64,000 bases of DNA from an uncultured Halieaceae bacterium (GTDB lineage: Bacteria > Pseudomonadota > Gammaproteobacteria > Pseudomonadales > Halieaceae). The translations under genes and the position numbers were made by a program. Location: assembly GCA_938074045.1 (NCBI GenBank), contig CALJGI010000006.1, positions 186,001 through 250,000 of the forward strand. Direction: 5' to 3'. Positions within the stretch are counted from its first letter, which is position 1, and each line of letters opens with the position of its first letter. A model generated the notes under the pieces. It worked only from the letters and a program-made list of their open reading frames with translations, was not told where the DNA came from and did no database searches. Below are positions 54,950 through 62,801 of the stretch, in pieces.

Positions 54950-56236
54950 ATGGCTTGGGACTTTTGCTCGGATTCTGATTTTCAGACTCAATTGGATTGG
55001 ATGGAGCAGTTCGTTGCCGAGGAACTGATCCCGCTGGAACCCATACTGGGAGAACTCAATGCCTCACAGTGGGCGGCCATCATGAACCCGTTGAAAGAGA
55101 AGGTTAAAGCGCGGGGGTTGTGGGCATGTCATCTGGAAAAGGAGCTGGGTGGCCAGGGCATGGGTCAGCTGGCTCTTGCACAGATGAACCTCATAACCGG
55201 TCGCTGTGCCTTTGCGCAGGAAATATTTGGCAATATGGCGCCAGATTCCGGCAACGCCGAGCTACTCGCTGAGGGCGGCACGGAGGAGCAAAAGGAGCGC
55301 TGGTTGTGGCCGAATCTGCGTGGCGACCTGCGTTCAGCTTTTGCCATCACAGAGCCCTGGGTTGCCGGCACCGACCCAACCCAGATTCAGACCCACGCCC
55401 ATCTCGACGGTGATGAGTGGGTGATCAATGGCCGGAAATGGATGATCACGAATGCCTCTATCGCGGACTTTATCATTTTCATGGTGGTCACCGATCCCGA
55501 TGCTGCGCCCCATCGTCGCTGTTCCATGCTGGTGGTGGAAAAGGGGACACCGGGTATGAGTATTACTCGGGATATACCCACCATGCATCACCCGACCTGT
55601 GAATTTGGGCAGATAGGCAACCATGCGGAAATCATGCTGGACAATGTGCGTATTCCCGCCGCCAACGTGATTGGTGAGCCTGGCGGGGGCTTCGTATTGT
55701 CCCAGGTGCGACTGGGTCCTGGCAGGATCCATCACGCCACACGTTGGCTGGCTGAGGCAGAGCGCGCATTTGATATGATGTGTGAGCGAACCCTGTCTCG
55801 GTCTTCCTTTGGCAAGAGTTACGCCAAACACGGCATGGTTCAGGAATATATTGCTGATTCGCGGATTGAACTGGAATCAGCAAGGCTCCTGACCTTGAGA
55901 ACGGCCTGGCAGATGGACCGGATCGGCCATCGGGCAGCGCGCGCGGAGATAGCCATGGTCAAGGTCAATAATGCGAAGGTTCTATACAACGTTGTGGATC
56001 GTTCGCTGCAGGTGCACGGATCACTGGGCTACAGCGCTGATATGCCTCTTGAGCATATGTACCGCGCTGCCCGTATGGCACCCCTGGTCGATGGCGCAAA
56101 TGAAGTTCATAAAATATCCATCGCCAAAGAACAGCTCAAGGGATACCAGGCGGTGGAGGGGTGGCCCAGTGAACATATTCCAACTCGCCGTCAACTGGCC
56201 CTTGAGCGCTTCTCAACGCTGCTTGAATCTGTCTGA
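54950..56236 (+). CDS. Acyl-CoA dehydrogenase family protein
   Basis: 428 residues from ATG 54950, with AGGGG upstream; three extra codons from 54941 are possible. Acyl-CoA dehydrogenase motifs: RSAFAITEPWVAGTD, WVINGRKWMITNAS, GFVLSQVRLGPGRIHHATRW, and QVHGSLGYSADMPLEHMYRA near the C-terminus. FAD-dependent alpha,beta-oxidation of a CoA thioester is expected. Its stop overlaps the next gene start by one base (TGATG), which indicates coupling with the APH-like kinase, a pairing known for FadE-type enzymes. Confidence 0.93.
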   Translation: MAWDFCSDSDFQTQLDWMEQFVAEELIPLEPILGELNASQWAAIMNPLKEKVKARGLWACHLEKELGGQGMGQLALAQMNLITGRCAFAQEIFGNMAPDSGNAELLAEGGTEEQKERWLWPNLRGDLRSAFAITEPWVAGTDPTQIQTHAHLDGDEWVINGRKWMITNASIADFIIFMVVTDPDAAPHRRCSMLVVEKGTPGMSITRDIPTMHHPTCEFGQIGNHAEIMLDNVRIPAANVIGEPGGGFVLSQVRLGPGRIHHATRWLAEAERAFDMMCERTLSRSSFGKSYAKHGMVQEYIADSRIELESARLLTLRTAWQMDRIGHRAARAEIAMVKVNNAKVLYNVVDRSLQVHGSLGYSADMPLEHMYRAARMAPLVDGANEVHKISIAKEQLKGYQAVEGWPSEHIPTRRQLALERFSTLLESV

Positions 56237-57258
56237 TGTCAGAGTTTGATTTCGAAGTAGAAGTTCTCACTAACTGGCTGGTTTCTCATTGTGATGCAAG
56301 TGGGCCGCCAGTGCTGACGCCGCTGCAGGGCGGTGGCTCCTGCGACATGTACGCACTGGATCTGGATGGGTGTCGCTGGGTGATCAAGCGTGCCCCCCTC
56401 AGTGGCGTTGCCGACTCGGCCCATGATGTCGCTCGGGAGTACCGGATTATTGACGCATTGCAGCGCTCCGATGTGCGGGTTCCTGAGTTACTGGCCAGCT
56501 GTGACGATCCTGATGTCTTGGGTGCGCCCTTTTACATCATGAAATATGTGGAAGGGGAAGTGATTCGACGCCGGCTACCTGACAGCTACGTCAGTCATCC
56601 CGAATTGCAAATCACGATTGGAGAAGAACTGATTGATGCGCTGGTGGAATTACATGGCTTCGAATGGCGGGGCACTTCCTTTGAAACCATCGCGCACCCG
56701 GAGAATTTTCTTCACCGCCAGGTGAACCGGTGGATGTCCCAACTCGAGGGTTATAGAAACAGGGATTTGCCGGGTGTGGATGAAGTGGCCGATTGGCTTG
56801 ATCGTAACCGCCCGGGAGAGGGCCGTCTCACGGTTATGCATGGAGATTATAAGGTGGACAACACGATTTTCAGTTGTGACCTACCGCCTCGTATCCTCAC
56901 GATTGTCGACTTTGAAATGACCACGGTTGGTGACCCACTGATTGATTTGGCCTGGGCGATGATATTTTGGCCGGAAGAGGACAACCTGATAGCCATTGCC
57001 GGATTTGATGCCGAAGGCGGCATGCATAGAGGTTATTGCCAGAGTGCCGACGAGTTAATTGCCCGCTATGTGACCAATACCGGCTTTGATCTTGGCAAAT
57101 TTGGCTGGTATCAGGCTTTTGCAGCCTGGAAACTGGCGATTGTACTGGAGGCGTCCTATGCCAAATTTCGCAAGGGAGAATCCAGAAACCCCAACCATGA
57201 ATTTTTCGGTTTTCTGGTTGATCAGTTATTACAGCGTGCCCGGCGGTTTGCGCAGTGA
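56236..57258 (+). CDS. Aminoglycoside phosphotransferase (APH)-like kinase
   Basis: 340 residues with the kinase-like APH fold: GGGSCDMYALDL (ATP loop), VMHGDYKVDNTIF (HGDxxxxN catalytic loop), ILTIVDFEMTTVGDPLIDL (metal Asp). LASCDDPDVLGAPFYIMKYV is typical of members encoded with acyl-CoA dehydrogenases (as in human ACAD10/11), where a hydroxyacyl substrate is phosphorylated before elimination. The preceding acyl-CoA dehydrogenase gene overlaps by one base, and the SDR gene overlaps its end by four, supporting one operon. Confidence 0.92.
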   Translation: MSEFDFEVEVLTNWLVSHCDASGPPVLTPLQGGGSCDMYALDLDGCRWVIKRAPLSGVADSAHDVAREYRIIDALQRSDVRVPELLASCDDPDVLGAPFYIMKYVEGEVIRRRLPDSYVSHPELQITIGEELIDALVELHGFEWRGTSFETIAHPENFLHRQVNRWMSQLEGYRNRDLPGVDEVADWLDRNRPGEGRLTVMHGDYKVDNTIFSCDLPPRILTIVDFEMTTVGDPLIDLAWAMIFWPEEDNLIAIAGFDAEGGMHRGYCQSADELIARYVTNTGFDLGKFGWYQAFAAWKLAIVLEASYAKFRKGESRNPNHEFFGFLVDQLLQRARRFAQ

Positions 57259-58031
57259 GTGGTGACGCAGTGGATGATCTTTTTGACGTAACAGGTAAGA
57301 CTGTGTTGATCACCGGTGGCAGCCGCGGCCTGGGTAAGGAAATGGCGCTGGAATTTGCCCGCCGCGGTGCCAGGGTCGCGGTTGCAAGTCGCAAACTGGA
57401 ACAGTGCGAAAAAGTAGCGGCAGAAATTCAATCACTTGGGGGCGAAGCGCTGGCTCTTGTCTGCCACGTCGGCCACTGGGACAAACTGGGTGAGGTAGTA
57501 GATGCAGTCGTCGCCAGATTCGGGCAACTGAATGTGCTGGTGAATAATGCCGGGATGTCACCTATCGCGCCCAGTCTATTGGATACCAGCGAGCAATTGT
57601 TTGACAAAATTATTGATGTGAACCTCAAGGGTCCGACCCGCCTCACGGCATTGGCAGCGACCCGAATGGCGGATAGCGGTGGCGGCAGCATTATTAATAT
57701 CAGCTCCCTGGCGTCATATCGACCCTCTCCCATCACTACCGTATATAGCGCGGCCAAAGCTGGCCTGAACGCTCTGACGGCGGCGGCAGCTCAGGAATAT
57801 GCCGCGGTTGGCGTGCGCGTAAACTGCGTGGTGTGCGGTACTTTTGATACCGATGCAGCGGCGGGGATGGTGCGAAACCCCGAGATTCTCCCACATATAC
57901 TGGAACCGATCGCGCAACAACGAATCGGTCATCCCAGCGAGGTTGTTGGTGCCGTGCTGTACTTTGCATCAGCGGCTTCCAGCTATACGACCGGGACCTG
58001 CTTGACGGTAGATGGTGGTGTAAGGCCCTGA
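57255..58031 (+). CDS. Short-chain dehydrogenase/reductase
   Basis: 258 residues. TGGSRGLGKEMA is the cofactor loop, NNAGM the central motif, and the active site is ISSLASYRPSPITTVYSAAK (Ser, Tyr, Lys). The C-terminus (YTTGTCLTVDGGVRP) is the classical SDR ending, close to gluconate-5-dehydrogenase-like members. Overlaps the kinase gene by four bases (GTGA), so it belongs to the acyl-CoA dehydrogenase operon and could oxidise a hydroxyacyl intermediate. Confidence 0.92.
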   Translation: MSGDAVDDLFDVTGKTVLITGGSRGLGKEMALEFARRGARVAVASRKLEQCEKVAAEIQSLGGEALALVCHVGHWDKLGEVVDAVVARFGQLNVLVNNAGMSPIAPSLLDTSEQLFDKIIDVNLKGPTRLTALAATRMADSGGGSIINISSLASYRPSPITTVYSAAKAGLNALTAAAAQEYAAVGVRVNCVVCGTFDTDAAAGMVRNPEILPHILEPIAQQRIGHPSEVVGAVLYFASAASSYTTGTCLTVDGGVRP

Positions 58032-58148
58032 TTCTGCCGCACTGCAGGTTCCAGTACATCAGCCAATAGAGTACACGCTGCTTGTTAAGCCGGCATTGGA
58101 TAGCGATGACCGCATCAGGTGTAATGACATCATGAGTAGGGAGGTGTT

Positions 58149-58703
58149 GTGATGAATCGCAGAGAACTCTTGTTCGGACTGGGTATGGTGATGGGCGCTG
58201 CTATATCTGCCAGCGTGAGCAGGGCGGTGCTGGCCGGTGTCACTGTGCCCGGGGAAAATTCTGCTGGCCGGATGGGTGACACTCGGCTTGCCCTTATTTC
58301 ACGTCTCACGGATTTAATTATTCCCGCTACTGACACCCCCGGCGCGCTGGCTGCTGGGGTGCCAGCGTTTGTCGATCTGATTTATAACGATTGGTATCGC
58401 GAGCAGGAGCGAAAAGAATTCGATGATGGCATGTCGGCCCTGGCGCAGTATGTCGCGGCGATTTATAGCTGTACATTCCTGGAGTGCGATGCTGACACTC
58501 AGATCAGTATGTTGGTCGCCGCAGATGTGGGCCAGGCAGCCCCCCCTATTGCCAGGTTTGTGCATACCATCAAGGAACTGACAACGGTGGGCTATTACAC
58601 CTCCGAAATCGGCGCTCGACAGGAAATGATCTATCAGCCCGTTCCCATCCATTACAAAGGGGACTATCTGTATGCAGACGCTGGCCGGCAGTGGAGTCGA
58701 TAG
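58149..58703 (+). CDS. Gluconate 2-dehydrogenase subunit 3 family protein
   Basis: 184 residues with a Tat-like N-terminus (NRRELLFGLGMVMGAAISA), followed by the family pattern LISRLTDLIIPATDTPGALA, VPAFVDLIYNDWYREQE, and YYTSEIGARQEM. These small subunits accompany membrane-bound GMC dehydrogenases, helping export and assembly. A strong ribosome site (GGGAGGTGTTG) precedes ATG 58149/58152. The GMC gene begins two bases after its stop. No cytochrome c subunit gene is present nearby, so the third partner may be encoded elsewhere. Confidence 0.9.
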   Translation: MMNRRELLFGLGMVMGAAISASVSRAVLAGVTVPGENSAGRMGDTRLALISRLTDLIIPATDTPGALAAGVPAFVDLIYNDWYREQERKEFDDGMSALAQYVAAIYSCTFLECDADTQISMLVAADVGQAAPPIARFVHTIKELTTVGYYTSEIGARQEMIYQPVPIHYKGDYLYADAGRQWSR

Positions 58704-58705
58704 TT

Positions 58706-60409
58706 ATGGAACAAACGGGTACAGCTACCTTTGATGCGATTGTTGTCGGGTCGGGCATAACCGGTGGCTGGGCGGCCAAGGAGCTGACCGAGAAAGGACT
58801 CAGGGTTCTGATGCTGGAGCGAGGGCGGAAGCTGGAGCATGGCAGGGACTACCTCGGTGAACACCAGGCTTCCTGGGATATACCGTTTGGTGGAAAGCCG
58901 CTTCGTGATCTCTACGAAGAGGACTATGCGGTGCAGAGTCGCTGTTACGCGTTTGACGAGACGACTCGACACTTCTGGAACAATGACCGCCTGAATCCCT
59001 ATGTTGTAAATGAGGATAAGCCGTTTTATTGGCAGCGCTCGGATATCGTCGGTGGTCGATCAATTTTGTGGGGACGTCAATCTTATCGATTCAGCGAGCA
59101 GGACTTCCTGGCCAATAAAATGGATGGCCACGGAGTGGATTGGCCTATTCGCTATGCTGATCTTGCTCCCTGGTATAGCTATGTTGAATCCTTTATCGGT
59201 GTCAGTGGTCAGGCAGAAGGGCTTGCCACCTTGCCTGATGGCGATTTTCTTCCGCCCATGGAACTGAACGTTGTTGAGCAGATGGCTCGCCGCGCTATTG
59301 CCGCCAACTATCCGGAACGACGTTTGACCATCGGGCGTACCGCTACACTTACTGAACCTAAAGAGGGTCGGGGCAGTTGCCATTACTGCGGCCCCTGCCA
59401 GCGTGGTTGCTCAGTAGGCGCTTATTTCAGTACACAGAGCTCAACACTTCCAGCGGCGCAAAAGACCGGGCGATTAACCTTGCTTGCCGATAGCGTTGTA
59501 GAAAGTATCGATTACTGTGCCGGTACTGGTCACGCGACGGGAGTACAGGTTATTGATACGAGGACACGGGAGCGCAAGACGTTTCAATCCAGAATTGTTT
59601 TTCTCTGTGCATCCACGGTAGCCAGTGCTCAGATTCTCCTCAATTCCAGGTCGGCAGAATTTCCGACCGGACTCGCCAATCACAGTGGCGTGATCGGGCA
59701 CTATTTAATGGACCATGTGCTTGGCCCGGGTGCCATGGGAGTGATACCCGGATTCGAAGAGTATGTAGAGCATGGAAGCCGTCCCACTGGGAGTTATCTA
59801 CCTCGTTTCCGCAACGTGGGGCGACAGGAAGACAGCGTGAATTACGTGCGGGGATACGGTTACCAGGTTTATATGGGTCGTGCGGGCTGGAAAACCATGT
59901 CGGGTATCACGCCGGGTATCGGGGTGGAATACAAAGAAGCGCTACGCCGGCCCGGCCCCTGGACTGCCCTGTTCCTCGGTTACTCAGAGTGTCTGCCGCG
60001 GCATGAGAATTACATGGCGCTGGACAAGCGCAAGGTCGACCGTTTCGGTGTTCCTCAGGTGCGTTTTAATTTCAGTTTTGGTGCCAATGAAGAGGCGATG
60101 ATCGATGACATGGTGGACGATGCTGCTGCCATGATTGAGAGCATGGGTGGAGTGAAGATTGACAGACGACGAAATCGCGGCAAACCTGGCGAAGCGATTC
60201 ACGAGATGGGTACTGTGCGAATGGGACGTGACCCAAAAACATCAGTTCTGAATGCTCATAATCAGGCGCATGATGTGCCTAATTTATTTGTCACGGATGG
60301 GTCTTGTATGACCTCTTCCTCCTGCGTTAATCCCTCATTGACGTATATGGCTTTGACGGCACGGGCCGTCGACTACGCCGTAGCGCAAATCAATTCAGGG
60401 AATCTTTAG
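58706..60409 (+). CDS. GMC-family oxidoreductase (large subunit of a membrane-bound dehydrogenase)
   Basis: 567 residues from ATG 58706 (an upstream in-frame ATG at 58691 would overlap the small subunit). FAD-binding GSGITGGWAAKELTEKG is at the start, GRSILWGRQSYRFSEQDF near 120, and the C-terminal active-site part is HEMGTVRMGRDPK, then LFVTDGSCMTSSSCVNPSL, which has the conserved His/Asn residues of the family. It probably oxidises a sugar, alcohol or steroid-type substrate in the periplasm, delivered by the Tat-borne small subunit. Confidence 0.93.
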   Translation: MEQTGTATFDAIVVGSGITGGWAAKELTEKGLRVLMLERGRKLEHGRDYLGEHQASWDIPFGGKPLRDLYEEDYAVQSRCYAFDETTRHFWNNDRLNPYVVNEDKPFYWQRSDIVGGRSILWGRQSYRFSEQDFLANKMDGHGVDWPIRYADLAPWYSYVESFIGVSGQAEGLATLPDGDFLPPMELNVVEQMARRAIAANYPERRLTIGRTATLTEPKEGRGSCHYCGPCQRGCSVGAYFSTQSSTLPAAQKTGRLTLLADSVVESIDYCAGTGHATGVQVIDTRTRERKTFQSRIVFLCASTVASAQILLNSRSAEFPTGLANHSGVIGHYLMDHVLGPGAMGVIPGFEEYVEHGSRPTGSYLPRFRNVGRQEDSVNYVRGYGYQVYMGRAGWKTMSGITPGIGVEYKEALRRPGPWTALFLGYSECLPRHENYMALDKRKVDRFGVPQVRFNFSFGANEEAMIDDMVDDAAAMIESMGGVKIDRRRNRGKPGEAIHEMGTVRMGRDPKTSVLNAHNQAHDVPNLFVTDGSCMTSSSCVNPSLTYMALTARAVDYAVAQINSGNL

Positions 60410-60426
60410 CGCCCTGATATTCCCTG
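60396..60426. repeat. Inverted repeat between convergent genes
   Basis: cagggaat (60396-60403) and attccctg (60419-60426) form perfect 8-bp arms around a 15-base loop, spanning the end of the GMC gene and the gap before the epimerase stop. Possible bidirectional terminator without a T run. Confidence 0.3.
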
Positions 60427-60441
60427 CAGATCGGATTCAGA

Positions 60442-61395
60442 TTATGCGGTGTGGGAAGGGTTAAATTTCAGAGAAGTGAGTGCTGATTGCACTGCCTCCA
60501 GTGAGGAGTACCGCGATTGAAACCCCAGCAATAATCTGGCCTTTGCGTTGCTGCAATTCGAGCTGTGCGCTAAATGATCAACTGTTGCTGCGTAGTCCGC
60601 TTCGTTGTAGTGCCCTCGCAGTTGCTCCATATCCACATAGTCAATATCAGGAGCAGTATTGAAATAGCTTGCCATACCTTCAGCGTATTCACGCAGTGAC
60701 AGGGAAGCATTGGAGACAATGTTGAAACTTTCACCCGCCGCTTTTTCCGGCATGGCTATCGCCAACTCGAATGCCTGGGCCACGTCATCCGTATGCACGT
60801 GATGTAGCATGGCACTTCCGTCGTCGGGCAAAAAAGTTTTTCCCCCGGTAGCCAGCTGGGTGAAAACAGTCGAGTTGAAGTTGGCTGCGGGATTCAGCGG
60901 GACCCAACTGTCACCAACCAGATGTCCGGGATGAATAACGGTGGAGGGAAGATCGCCTGCAGTCTGCTGCTCGAATAACCAGGATTCTATGGCGGACTTG
61001 TCACGTCCGTACTGGCAGATGGGCGCTCTGGGCGTAGATTCCGTAGCGGGTATTCTTCCTCCGGGTGGATAGACCCAGATAGTGCCACAATGGAGAAAGT
61101 GTTGGACTTCCCCGCGCAGCGCTTGGGCTAACTGCTGAGTGCTCGCCAGCGTGAAGCCAATTAAATCGATCACTGCATCACAATCTAGTGCAGCGATCTC
61201 CACGCCAAACCGCTGTTCTTGTTCAAGGGCGGTGCGATTCAGTTGGACATGTTGTACCTGATCCCAGGCGGAATCTTTGACATAGGGCAGGGCACTACCA
61301 CGGCTGACCGCATAGATCTCGTGACCTGCAAGCACAAGGCGGGGGATGAGATAGCTTCCGATATGTCCGGTTGCTCCTATTACCGCTATCCGCAT
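60442..61395 (-). CDS. NAD-dependent epimerase/dehydratase family protein
   Basis: 317 residues. RIAVIGATGHIGSYLIPRLV is the extended-SDR NAD loop and ICQYGRDKSAIESWLF the YxxxK active site. The rest, with IWVYPPGGRIPATE and VIHPGHLVGDSWVPL, is typical of epimerase-like proteins acting on nucleotide sugars, but the substrate is unknown. The gene starts six bases after the MFS gene stop on the same strand, so they form one transcript. Confidence 0.9.
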   Translation of the reverse strand: MRIAVIGATGHIGSYLIPRLVLAGHEIYAVSRGSALPYVKDSAWDQVQHVQLNRTALEQEQRFGVEIAALDCDAVIDLIGFTLASTQQLAQALRGEVQHFLHCGTIWVYPPGGRIPATESTPRAPICQYGRDKSAIESWLFEQQTAGDLPSTVIHPGHLVGDSWVPLNPAANFNSTVFTQLATGGKTFLPDDGSAMLHHVHTDDVAQAFELAIAMPEKAAGESFNIVSNASLSLREYAEGMASYFNTAPDIDYVDMEQLRGHYNEADYAATVDHLAHSSNCSNAKARLLLGFQSRYSSLEAVQSALTSLKFNPSHTA

Positions 61396-61401
61396 TTCGG
61401 C

Positions 61402-62787
61402 TTACTCCGCAGCTGCCGTGTTTGCTCGTAGGCCGGAAATGGGTACAAAAGGTTCGTTATTGTTAAGTCGATCTTGTACTTCGATCAGCGTCGCGTCATC
61501 CAGTTTGTATCGGGTAACAAGTATGGCACCCAGCGTCGCGGTGATCGCGGGTACCGCGGTGAAGAGAATAATAATGCCACGCTGGGCGGATTCTGATTGC
61601 TCGGCCAGGTTGCCGTCATAGCCGTATCCAGCGAGCATCCAGCCGGTCATGGCTCCCGCCAGGGCCATACCCAGTTTGAGGGCAAACAGGGTGGCAGAAA
61701 ACGTGAGTCCTGTCGTGCGAACGCCGCTCTTCCATTCCCCGTAATCCACGGTGTCCGCAAGCATTGCCCAAAGAATAGGGGTCGTCATCTGTTGGAGCAG
61801 GCCAATGGCAAAGTGCAGTCCGAAGGCGAGCGCAATAGCGTGTTGATCCTGGAAGTAAAACACCACACTCAGTATGGCGATAGCAACATTACAGATACTG
61901 TAGGCCTTGACCTTGCTTATGCGCCGAGTCACGGCAGGTGCCATGGCGCTGCCGATGAGCATACCGAGCATACCCAGGGTCATGAATGCCGTGGCTGACG
62001 ATTCGCTCATCAGAATGTATTTTATATAGTACAGCGCTACCGCCCCCCTGATCATCACGCCGATAACAATGAGAAACGTTAGTCCTGAAAGCAGCAGCCA
62101 CTGATCATTTCGCAGCAGGCCCCGCACATCCTTTATGAGACTGCCAGAGGACTCCACTACGGCTGTCACGCGCTCACGGGTATTGATGAAACAAATGATG
62201 AACATGACGATGCCCATGGCGCTCATAAGGGCGATGGCCAACTGATACCCGCGTGCCTGATCTCCTTCTCCCAACAGCTCAACCAGTGGCAGTGTCAGTC
62301 CCGTCACCATGAGCCCACCGGCAGAGGCAAGCACGAAGCGCCATGACTGCAGGGATACGCGTTCCGAAGGGTCACTGGTCAAAACACCCCCCAGTGCGCA
62401 ATAGGGAATATTGATTGCTGTGTACATCACCATGAGCAGGGCATAGGTAATATAGGCGTAAATCAACTTGCCGCTCTCGCTGAAGTCGGGTGTGCTGAAG
62501 GTGAGCACACAGATTGCCGCGTAGGGCAGAGCCAGCCATATCAGGTAGGGTCGAAATTTACCCCAGCGGGTTTGGGTGCGGTCAGCGAGCGCACCCATCA
62601 AGGGATCGGTGACGGCATCCAAAACCCTGACGGCCAGAAACATAGTTCCCACGGCTGCGGCTGAAAGCCCGAAGATGTCCGTGTAAAAGAAGGTCAAAAA
62701 CATCATCACAGACTGGAATACAATATTGCTGGCGGTATCACCCAGCCCGTAGGAAAATTTTTCCTTGACCGACAATTGCGCTGCCAT
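61402..62787 (-). CDS. GPH-family sugar:cation symporter (MFS_2, MelB-like)
   Basis: 461 residues with 12 membrane helices. The N-terminus KEKFSYGLGDTASNIVFQS and RVLDAVTDPLMGALADRTQT are standard GPH motifs, and YGEWKSGVRTTGLTFSATLF the central one. Members take up sugars or glycosides with Na+ or H+. It sits between the GH39 glycosidase and epimerase genes on one strand, so uptake of the glycoside degraded by that enzyme is probable (inference). Confidence 0.93.
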   Translation of the reverse strand: MAAQLSVKEKFSYGLGDTASNIVFQSVMMFLTFFYTDIFGLSAAAVGTMFLAVRVLDAVTDPLMGALADRTQTRWGKFRPYLIWLALPYAAICVLTFSTPDFSESGKLIYAYITYALLMVMYTAINIPYCALGGVLTSDPSERVSLQSWRFVLASAGGLMVTGLTLPLVELLGEGDQARGYQLAIALMSAMGIVMFIICFINTRERVTAVVESSGSLIKDVRGLLRNDQWLLLSGLTFLIVIGVMIRGAVALYYIKYILMSESSATAFMTLGMLGMLIGSAMAPAVTRRISKVKAYSICNVAIAILSVVFYFQDQHAIALAFGLHFAIGLLQQMTTPILWAMLADTVDYGEWKSGVRTTGLTFSATLFALKLGMALAGAMTGWMLAGYGYDGNLAEQSESAQRGIIILFTAVPAITATLGAILVTRYKLDDATLIEVQDRLNNNEPFVPISGLRANTAAAE

Positions 62788-62801
62788 CGTGGTGACCTCG
62801 T

